Assembly (NCBI GenBank): GCA_963830065.1
Contig: CAWHLA010000012.1
Coordinates: 62,001 to 126,000 of the forward strand
Origin: JACCZR01 sp963830065
GTDB lineage: Bacteria > Actinomycetota > Thermoleophilia > Solirubrobacterales > Thermoleophilaceae
Length of the DNA: 64,000 nt
Direction: 5' to 3'
Shown: piece after piece, positions 35,663 through 43,411 of the stretch
Layout of the letters: the number at the start of each line of letters is the position of its first letter
Position numbering within the stretch: the stretch's first letter is position 1
Notes under the pieces: model-generated
Told to the model about the DNA's origin: nothing
The model's input: the letters and a program-made list of their open reading frames with translations, nothing else
The model's database searches: none
Made by a program: the position numbers and the translations under genes

Positions 35663-36432
35663 CAGGCCGCAGGCACGACGCCTCGCGCATACCAAGCGTG
35701 GGCGTCCAGGGAGAAGGGCCCGTCGGGGAGCTTCGCTCGGCAGGCCTCGCGGATCGCGTCTTGCTGTTCGGAACTGCGCGAGGCGAGGTACTGGCCGGCG
35801 GGCCCCACGCCGTTGGTGAACGGCTCCCAGAAGTCGTCGAAGCTCGTGTAGTCGACGCGGGCCGCGATCGTGCCGTCCTCGACGTCCTCGAGACCCGCCC
35901 GTCTCAGCCGCTCCGCGATGTCGCCCTCCCGGATCCCAGCGAGCTCTCGCTCGCCCTCGACTTCCGGGTCCAACTCGTGCGCGGCCTCCCAGAAGGTCTT
36001 GAGCATCGTCATGCGACCGCCGGCGATGTCCCACATGCACGCCGCGACCGTGCCGCCCGGCCGTGTGACCCGAGCCATCTCGCGCAGGCCCTGGACGGGG
36101 TCACTCATGAAGGCGACCACCAGCGACGAGAGCGCGGCGTCGAACTCGTCGTCGGCCCACGGGAGCTCCTCGGCGACGCCCTCGCGGATGTCGCCCTCCG
36201 GCACCCGCTCTCGACACGCGGCGACGAACTTCGGCGCGGGGTCGATCGCGGCGACGTTGGCGGCGCCCACGCGCTCTGCGAGCTCGGCCGCGAGCAAGCC
36301 GGTCCCGCAGCCGACGTCCACCACCCGGCTGTCGCTCGGCACCCCGGCCGCCTCGATCAGCGCCGGCGCCAGCGTAGGGAGGTAGCGCCCCATGAAGCGG
36401 TCGTAGTGCTCGGCGGGCGCTCCGAACTGCAC
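35662..36432 (-). CDS. Class I SAM-dependent methyltransferase
   Basis: 256 aa. HYDRFMGRYLPTLAPALIEA leads into motif I VVDVGCGTGLLAAEL, AIDPAPKFVAACRER, FDAALSSLVVAFMSDP and RPGGTVAACMWD. This matches UbiE/COQ5-like methyltransferases of unknown substrate common in actinobacteria. GTG 36432 lies 2 nt after the stop of the upstream hypothetical gene. The gene order hypothetical, methyltransferase, TfoX (all minus) is a tight operon. Confidence 0.85.
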   Translation of the reverse strand: MQFGAPAEHYDRFMGRYLPTLAPALIEAAGVPSDSRVVDVGCGTGLLAAELAERVGAANVAAIDPAPKFVAACRERVPEGDIREGVAEELPWADDEFDAALSSLVVAFMSDPVQGLREMARVTRPGGTVAACMWDIAGGRMTMLKTFWEAAHELDPEVEGERELAGIREGDIAERLRRAGLEDVEDGTIAARVDYTSFDDFWEPFTNGVGPAGQYLASRSSEQQDAIREACRAKLPDGPFSLDAHAWYARGVVPAA

Positions 36433-36434
36433 GG

Positions 36435-37235
36435 TCAGCCGGCGCGCAGGTTGTCGGCGTAGGCCAGCGGGTTGTCGAAGAACCGACCCGGCAGCACGCC
36501 GTGGTAGCGGATCGCCTGGCCGACCCGGCCCCAGCCCGAGTCCTCGGCCAGCTCGTAGCTGCGCACCGCCTTCTCGATCCGCTCGTCGGTGTCCCCGAAG
36601 TTCGAGAAGCGCATGTAGGCGGTGCGCGGGAAGTAGTTGAAGCGCACGATCGGCCGGAGCACGATCGCGGTGAGGACGGGGCAGGTGAACTTGTCCACCT
36701 CCTCGCGGACCTTCGGCCCCACGGTCGTCTCCTGCTCGAACAACAGCGCCGTGCGGAAGATCTCGGCGCGCTCGGCGCGGGGCAAGGTCTGCCCCCGAGC
36801 GGACGCGCGATGCACTCGCTGCAGCGCGTCCAGCAGCTCGGGGGCCATGACCTCGTCGGCGCCGGGCTCCTCCCCGAAGCGCTTGGTGAAGAAGTAGTTC
36901 GTGTAGGTGTCGACGAACACCGAGCGGTTCGCCTGCTTGAACCCCTGGGAGAACTCGAACAGCATGTAGGCCCGCCGCGCCCGCTCCTCGCGGTCGTAGA
37001 AGTATCGATAGGCGATCGCGCGCGACACCGCTCCGCGCCGCTCGTAGAACCCGTACGCCCACAGCGCCCCGTGCAGCGCCACCTCGGGGAACGCGTGGTT
37101 GCCGCCCGAGTCGACGAAGATCGAATGCAGAAGCGCGACGCGCGCCGGGATGTCACCGGCGCCCTCGGCCAGCCGCACCGCTTCGGCGCGGATGGTCTCG
37201 TGCTCGGCTTGGAGATCGGCGGTGGCCTGGGCCAC
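36435..37235 (-). CDS. Hypothetical protein, 266 aa, mostly helical
   Basis: Soluble, no signal or membrane segment, rich in aromatic residues: FVDSGGNHAFPEVALHGALW, GFYERRGAVSRAIAYRYFYD, FVDTYTNYFFTKRFG. No family recognised. The spacing of His/Tyr/Asp and the repeated aromatic helices are compatible with an enzyme or ligand-binding fold, but no motif supports either. GTG 37235 has TACCAT exactly 6 nt upstream (37242-37247, minus strand), a clean leaderless promoter, so this gene heads the operon with the methyltransferase and TfoX-domain protein. Confidence 0.72.
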   Translation of the reverse strand: MAQATADLQAEHETIRAEAVRLAEGAGDIPARVALLHSIFVDSGGNHAFPEVALHGALWAYGFYERRGAVSRAIAYRYFYDREERARRAYMLFEFSQGFKQANRSVFVDTYTNYFFTKRFGEEPGADEVMAPELLDALQRVHRASARGQTLPRAERAEIFRTALLFEQETTVGPKVREEVDKFTCPVLTAIVLRPIVRFNYFPRTAYMRFSNFGDTDERIEKAVRSYELAEDSGWGRVGQAIRYHGVLPGRFFDNPLAYADNLRAG

Positions 37236-37312
37236 CTAACGATGGTAACCCGGGTCTGCAACGGCTGTCCCAGCCCCTTGCGCGCAGGGGCGACCATCTC
37301 CAGGGTGGCCGC

Positions 37313-38303
37313 GTGCGCCGGGCAGGAATTGCTTTCGCGCTGGGATTGGCCATGGCTGGATTGCTTCTGCCTGCGCCGGCCCAGGCCGGCCGCGGCAACG
37401 TCGCCGCGCTGCAGGTGGCCCTGCGCGCGCTCGGCTACCGGCCCATGGCCATCGACGGGATCTCGGGGCCCTGGACGCGGCGGGCGGTGCGGCGATTCCA
37501 GCGCCGCAAGCAGCTGGCCGTGGACGGCATCGCCGGTCCCAAGACCCTCCGGAAGCTCGGCCGCCGCGGGCGCCCCGCTACGGGCGGCGCAACATGCGTC
37601 GCGGCCAGCGCGGCTTCGACGTCGCCGCGCTGCAGTTCGTGCTCCGGCGTCGCGGCTTTCATCCCGGCGGCATCGACGGCGGCTTCGGGCGCAACACGAA
37701 GCGGGCGGTCAAGCGCTTCCAGCGCGCGGTGGGCCTGCACGCCGACGGGATCGTCGGCCGGTCGCACGCGACGCCGGCTCAGGCGACGAGTGGTCTTCGC
37801 GCCCACGCCCGGCGGCCCGGTCCTCTTCTTCCGCCCGCTGCGCGCGCCCCTGACAAGCGGCTTCGGCCGCCGCTGGGGCCGCATGCACACCGGCTTGGAC
37901 TTCGGCGCCGGCTACGGGCGACGGGTGGGCGCCGCCGGGCGCGGGGCCGGGTCAGCTTCGCCGGCTGGAACAGCGGCGGCTACGGCTACCTGGTGGTGGT
38001 CGACCACCGGCTCGGTTTCGAGAGCTGGTACGCGCACCTGTCGCGAATCAGCGTGTTCCGCGGCCAGCGGGTGGTGGGCGGCACCACGATCGGGCGCGTG
38101 GGCTCCACCGGCCACGCCACCGGGCCCGCACCTGCACTTCGAGGTGCGGCGCTTCGGCACGCCGATCGACCCGCGGCCGCGGCTGCTGCAGAGCCGCGGC
38201 GGCGCGCAGGCGCGACGGACAGGAGGTCTGCGCCCCCAACGCCGACGTGCGCAACGCCCGCGACGCCGACCCGCCGGTCGCCCGCCTAAACCGCTGTCCG
38301 TAG
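37313..38303 (+). pseudogene. Secreted M23 peptidase with two peptidoglycan-binding domains, multiply frameshifted
   Basis: Read across frames this is a ~328-aa protein. Signal peptide IAFALGLAMAGLLLPAPAQA. First PG_binding_1 repeat (VAALQVALRALGYRPMAIDG). Second repeat (VAALQFVLRRRGFHPGGIDG), in another frame after ~37576. Then the LytM domain: TSGFGRRWGRMHTGLDFGAG (after ~37760), FAGWNSGGYGYLVVVDH and WYAHLS (after ~37940), GPHLHFEVRRFGTPIDP (after ~38125), and CAPNADVRNARDADPPVARL to the stop (after ~38205). The Zn ligands H...D, H and HLH are all present. Five breaks in G/C runs with total conservation between them point to sequence error. It would hydrolyse peptidoglycan cross-links outside the cell. 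Confidence 0.8.
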
Positions 38304-38732
38304 CGAGCCGTGCGCGGCCGCGGCCCGCGCGATCAGCGAGTGCGCCAGCGCGCCCTGCTCGTCGCCGAGCCGGATGTGCGAGTGCTGCGACACCGACCGC
38401 CGCACCACGCCGATGTCGGCGATCGTGGGGCAGTGCTCCAGCCGCGGGCCGGCCACCAGCATCGACGTCTCGACCATCACCTTCCACCGCTCGTGCGGCC
38501 CGATGGCCGGATCCGAGATGACCTCCTCCACCGCGTAGATCCGCGCCTCGCCGAAGCGCTTGTGCGAGCCGGCGGCGTAGTCGATCAGCACGTCGCCGTC
38601 GGCCACCCGCGGCCAGCGCGGGAACATCGACACCGAGCCGTACTCGCGCAGCCACGCAGAGCGGCGGGCGGCCCAGTCGCCATCCACGAAGGGAGACTGA
38701 GCGGTGCCGGTGATCTTCAGCCAGTAGGCCAC
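38286..38732 (-). CDS. Hypothetical protein, possible EVE/PUA-like fold
   Basis: 148 aa. Begins AYWLKITGTAQSPFVDGDWA, with PRVADGDVLIDYAAGSHKRF and GEARIYAVEEVISDPAI. The order of strands and the K.I..G.AEARIYA-type segment recall EVE/PUA-like RNA-modification readers, but the similarity is weak. No signal or membrane segment. Convergent with the M23 gene (18-nt overlap) and divergent, 16 bp, from the LigD phosphoesterase gene. Confidence 0.6.
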   Translation of the reverse strand: MAYWLKITGTAQSPFVDGDWAARRSAWLREYGSVSMFPRWPRVADGDVLIDYAAGSHKRFGEARIYAVEEVISDPAIGPHERWKVMVETSMLVAGPRLEHCPTIADIGVVRRSVSQHSHIRLGDEQGALAHSLIARAAAAHGSLRTAV

Positions 38733-38748
38733 GGGTAGAACTCAGACC

Positions 38749-39222
38749 ATGCCCATGTTCGTGATCCAGAAGCACGCGGCCACCTCGCTGCACTACGACT
38801 TCCGGCTCGAGGTCGACGGCGTGCTCGCCTCCTGGGCGGTGCCCAAGGGCCCCTCGACCGACCCGCGCGCCAAGCGGCTGGCCGTGCAGGTCGAGGACCA
38901 CCCGCTCGACTACGGCGACTTCGAGGGCGTGATCGGCCCGGGCTACGGCGCCGGCGCGGTGATCGTGTGGGACACCGGCGAGTACGAGAACCTGCGCGAC
39001 GAGCCGATGGCCGAGGGCATCGAGAACGGGCACATCTCCTTCGCGCTGCACGGCCACAAGCTGCAGGGCGGCTGGTCCATGCGCCGGACCCGGGGCGGCG
39101 AGAAGCCGCAGTGGCTGATGGTCAAGCGCCGCGACGACCACGCCGACGCCCGCCGCAACCCGGTGAGCACCCAGCCCGAGTCGGTGCTGAGCGGCAAGAC
39201 CATCGAGGATCTCCAGGGATGA
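38749..39222 (+). CDS. LigD-type 3'-phosphoesterase domain protein
   Basis: 157 aa. FVIQKHAATSLHYDFRLEVD, SWAVPKGPSTDPRAKRLAV, VEDHPLDYGDFEGVIGPGYG and WDTGEYE are the PE-domain motifs of LigD, with the HYDFRLE and DHP metal-site residues present. This domain trims 3'-phosphate and ribonucleotide ends before end-joining. Here it is a separate gene rather than part of a trifunctional LigD. It overlaps the ligase start (ATGA). A TAGAAC hexamer lies 7 nt before the ATG. Confidence 0.9.
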   Translation: MPMFVIQKHAATSLHYDFRLEVDGVLASWAVPKGPSTDPRAKRLAVQVEDHPLDYGDFEGVIGPGYGAGAVIVWDTGEYENLRDEPMAEGIENGHISFALHGHKLQGGWSMRRTRGGEKPQWLMVKRRDDHADARRNPVSTQPESVLSGKTIEDLQG

Positions 39223-40127
39223 GCCCACCGCCCAAGGGCAGCAACGCCATGAAGGCGGTCCTGACCGACGCGCGCTTCTCCGACCCCGACTGGATCTTCG
39301 AGCGAAAGCTCGACGGCATCCGCTGCATCGCGGTGCGCGACGGCGGCGAGGTCAAGCTCTGGAGTCGCAACGACCTGAGCCTCAACGGCCGCTGGCCCGA
39401 GCTGGCGAAGCAGCTCGAGGAGCAGAAGGGCAAGCGGTTCGCCATCGACGGCGAGGTGGTGGCGTTCGACCACGGGCAGACCAGCTTCGGGGCGCTGGGC
39501 GGCGCGCGGAAGGTCTTCTTCTACGTGTTCGACATCCTCTGGCTCGACGGCGAGGACATCCGGCCGAGGCCGCTGCGCGAGCGCAAGCGGGTCCTGAAAA
39601 ACGCGATCGAGTTCGGCGACAATGTCCGCTTCACCCAGCACCGCAACGCCGAGGGCGAGGCGATGTACGAGGAGGCCTGTCGCAAGGGCTGGGAGGGCGT
39701 GATCGCCAAGCGCGCCGACAGCCCCTACGCCACCGCCCGCTCCAAGGACTGGCTGAAGTTCAAGTGCGAGATGGGGCAGGAGATGGTGATCGGCGGCTTC
39801 ACGGCGCCGAAGGGCTCGCGCACCGACCTGGGCGCGTTGCTGGTGGGTCACTACGAAGGCGATGAGCTCCACTACGCCGGCAAGGTCGGCACCGGCTTCG
39901 ACCGCGCGACCCTCAAGGACCTGGCCGAGCGGCTGAAGCCGCTCCACCGAGAGACCACGCCCTTCAAGGAGGTCACCAAGTTCAAGAACGTGACCTGGGT
40001 GGAGCCGAAGCTGGTGGCCCAGCTCGGCTTCACCGAGTGGACGAAGTACGGCCGGCTGCGTCACCCGCGCTTCCTGGGGCTGCGGTTCGACAAGCCCGCC
40101 GGCCAGGTGGTGCGCGAGACCGCCTAG
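39219..40127 (+). CDS. ATP-dependent DNA ligase (LigD ligase domain / LigC type)
   Basis: 302 aa. The adenylation motif is ERKLDGIRC (motif I K-x-D-G), followed by WSRNDLSLNGRWPEL (III), AIDGEVVAFD (IIIa), GWEGVIAKRADSPY (IV) and WLKFKC (V). The C-terminal OB fold has LGALLVGHYEGDELHYAGKV. With the phosphoesterase gene it rebuilds two thirds of LigD; no polymerase domain or ku is present in this window. It joins nicks or double-strand breaks, probably in an NHEJ-like or LigC base-excision role. Start ATG 39219 overlaps the upstream stop. Confidence 0.9.
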   Translation: MSPPPKGSNAMKAVLTDARFSDPDWIFERKLDGIRCIAVRDGGEVKLWSRNDLSLNGRWPELAKQLEEQKGKRFAIDGEVVAFDHGQTSFGALGGARKVFFYVFDILWLDGEDIRPRPLRERKRVLKNAIEFGDNVRFTQHRNAEGEAMYEEACRKGWEGVIAKRADSPYATARSKDWLKFKCEMGQEMVIGGFTAPKGSRTDLGALLVGHYEGDELHYAGKVGTGFDRATLKDLAERLKPLHRETTPFKEVTKFKNVTWVEPKLVAQLGFTEWTKYGRLRHPRFLGLRFDKPAGQVVRETA

Positions 40128-40531
40128 TTCACCGGGAGCGGCGAGCCCGCGAAGAAGAAGAACCAGACCTCGAAGGCCGCGACGGCGACCACCACCAGCC
40201 CGATCATGATCTTCTCGAGCATGGTCAGGCTCACCCGCTCGCCCGGCTGTTGCTCGCGCTCGCCCCGCATGCTGCGCAGCCAGGGCGCGTGCTGGCGGGC
40301 GGTGGGCGTGGCGCCGGTCATGTCGTCGTAGATCCGGCCCAGCCGGCCCAGCAGCAGCGTGAGGGCCACGCTGGTCACACCGAGCACCAGCACCACGAGG
40401 CCGACGGCCCCCATCGAGGGAGGCCCGGAGCCCTGGGCCTGCGAGCCCACCCACAGCGCCAGCATCGGGCTGCCCGTGTAGATGTTCACCCCGACCACCG
40501 TCATCGCCGTGGCCAGCGCGAGGCGCTTCAC
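40124..40531 (-). CDS. Small membrane protein, 135 aa
   Basis: Three hydrophobic segments: N-terminal ALATAMTVVGVNIYTGSPML, central VGLVVLVLGVTSVALTLLLG and C-terminal IMIGLVVVAVAAFEVWFFFF. A charged cytosolic loop (RMGRIYDDMT-like, RSMRGEREQQPGERVS) lies between the last two. No family recognised. Its GTG is 3 nt after the stop of the FHA regulator gene, so the two form an operon. It ends with a 4-nt convergent overlap with the ligase. Confidence 0.7.
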   Translation of the reverse strand: MKRLALATAMTVVGVNIYTGSPMLALWVGSQAQGSGPPSMGAVGLVVLVLGVTSVALTLLLGRLGRIYDDMTGATPTARQHAPWLRSMRGEREQQPGERVSLTMLEKIMIGLVVVAVAAFEVWFFFFAGSPLPVN

Positions 40532-40534
40532 GGC

Positions 40535-41194
40535 TCAGCCCAGGTCGCGGGGAGTGATCGCTCCGCTCTGGAGCGCCAGCTCCACCAGCTTGACGCGCTT
40601 CTGGTTCTGGGGCAGGTCCTCGACCCCGAACTTGGTGAACAGCGTGCGCAGGTGGGTCTTGACCGCGTCCACGCTGAGGAACACCTCGTCGGCCACCTGC
40701 TGGTTGGTGGCCGGAGTCGCGTAGGCGCTGCCTTCGCGGTAGGGCCGGCACAGGGCGACCAGCACCGTCTTCTGGGTCTCGGTGAGGGTGGCGTCGGGAA
40801 CGTCGGCGGCCAGCGAGGTCTCGGACGCCGTCTTGCCGCGCGAGGGCTCGCGGAACACGGCGGTGGTGGCGCCGAAGCGCAGCACGTCCCCGTCGCGCAG
40901 GCGGCGCCGGCCGCTCACGCGCTCGCTGTTCACGTAGGTGCCGTTTCGCGACAGCCCGTCGTCGCTCACGGTCCACGCTCCGCCGATGTGCACCAGCTCC
41001 GCGTGCACGCGCGAGACCTCGTGGTCCCAGTCCACGGTCAGCTCCGCGTCCTCGGTGCGGCCCACGGTCAGCCGATCCCCGCTCAGCGCGACGAGGCGCT
41101 GGCGGTCGTCGCCGTCGCGCAGCACGATGAACGGCGCGCCGGCCCGCTCGGCCTCGATCTGCTCCTTGAGCTCTGCCGCTGAGGCGCGGTGCAT
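40535..41194 (-). CDS. FHA-domain protein with C-terminal helix-turn-helix
   Basis: 219 aa. The FHA domain (about 35-105) has LTVGRTEDAELTVDWDHEVS then RVHAEL and DDGLSRNGTYVN; the R, S, and N phosphothreonine-binding residues are present. The C-terminal part (about 130-215) reads LTETQKTVLVALCRPY, NQQVADEVFLSVDAVKTHLR, a LuxR/GerE-like winged helix with recognition helix SVDAVKTHLRTLFTKFG. FHA proteins bind phospho-Thr made by Ser/Thr kinases; the divergent neighbour is such a kinase. ATG 41194 is chosen because TACCAT lies 6 nt upstream; a longer frame to 41290 runs into the kinase gene. Confidence 0.88.
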   Translation of the reverse strand: MHRASAAELKEQIEAERAGAPFIVLRDGDDRQRLVALSGDRLTVGRTEDAELTVDWDHEVSRVHAELVHIGGAWTVSDDGLSRNGTYVNSERVSGRRRLRDGDVLRFGATTAVFREPSRGKTASETSLAADVPDATLTETQKTVLVALCRPYREGSAYATPATNQQVADEVFLSVDAVKTHLRTLFTKFGVEDLPQNQKRVKLVELALQSGAITPRDLG

Positions 41195-41200
41195 GCACTG

Positions 41201-41210
41201 ATGGTATGAA
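41201..41210. promoter_or_regulatory. Overlapping divergent -10 elements between FHA regulator and kinase
   Basis: The ten bases ATGGTATGAA contain TACCAT on the minus strand (41206-41201), 6 nt before the FHA gene ATG, and TATGAA on the plus strand (41205-41210), 9 nt before the kinase ATG. Both genes would have leaderless or nearly leaderless mRNAs and polymerase could occupy only one direction at a time. Confidence 0.5.
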
Positions 41211-41219
41211 CGCAGCGGG

Positions 41220-43283
41220 ATGGCTGGACTCGCGGTTGGCTCCGAGGTGGCCGGCTGCCGCATCGACGCGGTGGCTGGGGAAGGCGGCATGGGGATCGTC
41301 TACGTCGCCACGCAGCTGCGGCTGAACCGGCGCGTGGCGCTGAAGGTGATCGCTCCGGACCTGGCCAGCCAGGCGAACTTCCGCGAGCGGTTCAAGAGCG
41401 AGTCGCTGCTGGCGGCCTCGATCGAGCACCCCAACGTGATCCCGGTCTACGAGGCGGGGGAGACCGAGGGGCTGCTGTACCTGGTCATGCGCTACGTGGA
41501 GGGGACCGACCTGCGCGAGCTGCTGGATCGGGAGGGCAGGCTGGACCCGCCGCGGGCCGCGGGGCTGATGGCCCAGGTGGGAGCGGCGCTGTCGGCCGCC
41601 CACCGCCAGGGCCTCGTGCACCGTGACGTCAAGCCGGCCAACGTGCTGGTGGTGACCGATCCCCAGGACGGTCACGAGCACGCCTACCTGACCGACTTCG
41701 GCATCGCCCGCGAGACGGGCGCCACCGGCGGCATCACCCGCACCGGCGCGGTGGTGGGGACGACCGACTACCTCGCTCCCGAGCGCTTCGAGGGCGAACG
41801 CGGCGACACCCGCTCCGACGTCTACGCCTTCGGCTGCATGCTCTATGAGGTGCTCGCGGGCGAGGTGCCCTACCCGCGCGACACCGAGGTGGCGACCATG
41901 TTCGCCCACGCCAACGCGCCCGTCCCCTCGGTGCGCGAGCAGCAGCCCGACGTGCCCGCCGCGCTGGCCGACGTGGTCGAGCGCTGCATGGCGAAGGACC
42001 CCGCCGAGCGCTATCCCGACGCGGGGCAGATGGCCCGGGCGACCGCGGACGCGGTGGAGAGCGCCCCTGAGCCGCCGACGGCGGCCCCGGTGACGCCGCC
42101 CCCGACGATGGCGCCGCCCGCGCAGCCTGCCGCCGAGCCATCCGCGCCGCCCGCCCCACCGCCTACCCAGCACGCCCAGCCGGCCGCGCCATCGCACACG
42201 CCGCCTCAACCGGTTCAGGCCGTGCCGCCGCCGGTGGAACCCCCGCCCCGGCAGGTGGCCCCGCCGCAGCCCTACCCACAGGCGCCACCACCGGAAGCGA
42301 CCACCACGGAGCTCCCGGACAAGGACGAGAAGCCGGGCAAGCGGCTGCCGGTGGCCGCGCTCGCGGGGCTGCTCGTCGCCGTGGTCGCTCTCGTAGTACT
42401 CGTGCTCATGCTCGGAGGCGGCGGGGGAGACGAGGAGAAACCCACCAGCGCGTCGGTATCCATCCCGGGCGGCCCCGACGGCCTGGCCGTGGTGGGCGGC
42501 AAGGTGTGGGTGGCGAGCGCGGAGGCCGGCCGGCTGACACCGATCGGCGCCGGCACGAGGACCGCCGGCCGTGCGGTGACGGTGGGCAGCGACCCCGACA
42601 GCGTCATCGGCTCCGGCGGCTCGCTGTGGGTGACCAACACGGCCGACGGGACGGTCAGCCGCCTCGACGACGCCACCGGCCGGGCGCAGGGCGACCCGAT
42701 CCCGGTGGGCGACGCCCCCGAGGGCATCGCCACCGGTGGAGGCTCGATCTGGGTGGCCAACAGCGGCGACGGCACCCTGACTCGCCTCGACGCCTCCAGC
42801 GGCGAGCCGGGCGGCACCACCCAGCTGGGCGGCTCGCCGATCGGCGTGGCCGCCGGCACCGACTCGATCTGGGTGACCGACACCGCGGCCGGGACGGTGA
42901 GGCGCGTGAGCACGAGCAGCGGTCGGCCGCGGGGCGGGCCGATCGAGGTGGGCTCCGAGCCGCGCGGGGTGGCCATCTCGGGCGACGACGTGTGGGTGGC
43001 CAACAGCGGCGAGGGCACCGTGGCCCGCCTCGACGAGGACACGGGGAGACCGACGGGCCAGCCGATCAAGGTCGGCAACGGACCGCGCGAGGTGGCCGCT
43101 GCGGGCCAGGACGGCGTGTGGGTCACGCTGTCCGGGGCCGGCGAGGCGGTCCGCATCGACCCGAGCGGCCGGGTGGCCGAGCGCAGGAAGGTCGGCGCCC
43201 AGCCGGTGGGCGTGGCGGTGGACGAGACCCACGTGTGGGTGGCCTCCTTCGCCGCCAACCGCGTCACGCAGCTCTCGCGCTAG
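41220..43283 (+). CDS. Transmembrane Ser/Thr kinase with extracellular beta-propeller
   Basis: 687 aa. PknB-type kinase (about 10-270): AGEGGMGIV, VALKVI, HRDVKPANVL, DFGIA, GTTDYLAPERF. A Pro/Ala-rich linker (about 280-365) leads to one membrane helix (LPVAALAGLLVAVVALVVLV). Outside lies a YncE/NHL-like propeller built of ~40-residue repeats with the recurring core W-V-[AT]-N-[ST]...G-T-[VL]-[ST]-R-L-D (SLWVTNTADGTVSRLD, SIWVANSGDGTLTRLD, DVWVANSGEGTVARLD). Many actinobacterial PknB kinases carry PASTA repeats; PknD of mycobacteria carries an NHL propeller like this one. It probably senses an extracellular ligand and phosphorylates the FHA protein next door (inference). Confidence 0.92.
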   Translation: MAGLAVGSEVAGCRIDAVAGEGGMGIVYVATQLRLNRRVALKVIAPDLASQANFRERFKSESLLAASIEHPNVIPVYEAGETEGLLYLVMRYVEGTDLRELLDREGRLDPPRAAGLMAQVGAALSAAHRQGLVHRDVKPANVLVVTDPQDGHEHAYLTDFGIARETGATGGITRTGAVVGTTDYLAPERFEGERGDTRSDVYAFGCMLYEVLAGEVPYPRDTEVATMFAHANAPVPSVREQQPDVPAALADVVERCMAKDPAERYPDAGQMARATADAVESAPEPPTAAPVTPPPTMAPPAQPAAEPSAPPAPPPTQHAQPAAPSHTPPQPVQAVPPPVEPPPRQVAPPQPYPQAPPPEATTTELPDKDEKPGKRLPVAALAGLLVAVVALVVLVLMLGGGGGDEEKPTSASVSIPGGPDGLAVVGGKVWVASAEAGRLTPIGAGTRTAGRAVTVGSDPDSVIGSGGSLWVTNTADGTVSRLDDATGRAQGDPIPVGDAPEGIATGGGSIWVANSGDGTLTRLDASSGEPGGTTQLGGSPIGVAAGTDSIWVTDTAAGTVRRVSTSSGRPRGGPIEVGSEPRGVAISGDDVWVANSGEGTVARLDEDTGRPTGQPIKVGNGPREVAAAGQDGVWVTLSGAGEAVRIDPSGRVAERRKVGAQPVGVAVDETHVWVASFAANRVTQLSR

Positions 43284-43284
43284 C

Positions 43285-43320
43285 CCCACCCAGGGTGGGA
43301 AAAGCCGCCACCCCGGGTGG
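43285..43320. promoter_or_regulatory. Two near-identical CCACCC/GGGTGG dyads upstream of the surface-protein gene
   Basis: CCCACCCAGGGTGGG (43285-43299) and CCACCCCGGGTGG (43308-43320) are perfect odd-length palindromes with centres 22 bp apart, two helical turns. The single-base loops make RNA hairpins unlikely, so DNA-protein operators are the better reading. They lie in the 128-nt gap between the kinase stop and the LPFTG protein. Confidence 0.45.
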
Positions 43321-43411
43321 CCCACCTCCACCCCTGGGCTGCCTAGCTGGGGCGGCGCACCGAGCGGAGACTGAATCCATCGGACTCACCACCGCCACCC
43401 AGGAGCTCAAA

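Noticed and set aside
37313..38303. Programmed frameshifting in the M23 gene
   Set aside because: Five changes, mixed +1/-1/+2, no slippery heptamer or pseudoknot; homopolymer error or decay is simpler.
42121..42300. Repetitive Pro-rich DNA as a mobile or recombination repeat
   Set aside because: It is the coding sequence of the kinase's Pro/Ala linker.
38943..43331. 1462-codon minus-strand ORF spanning several genes
   Set aside because: Low-complexity antisense reading across ligase, FHA and kinase genes that are all clearly coding in other frames.
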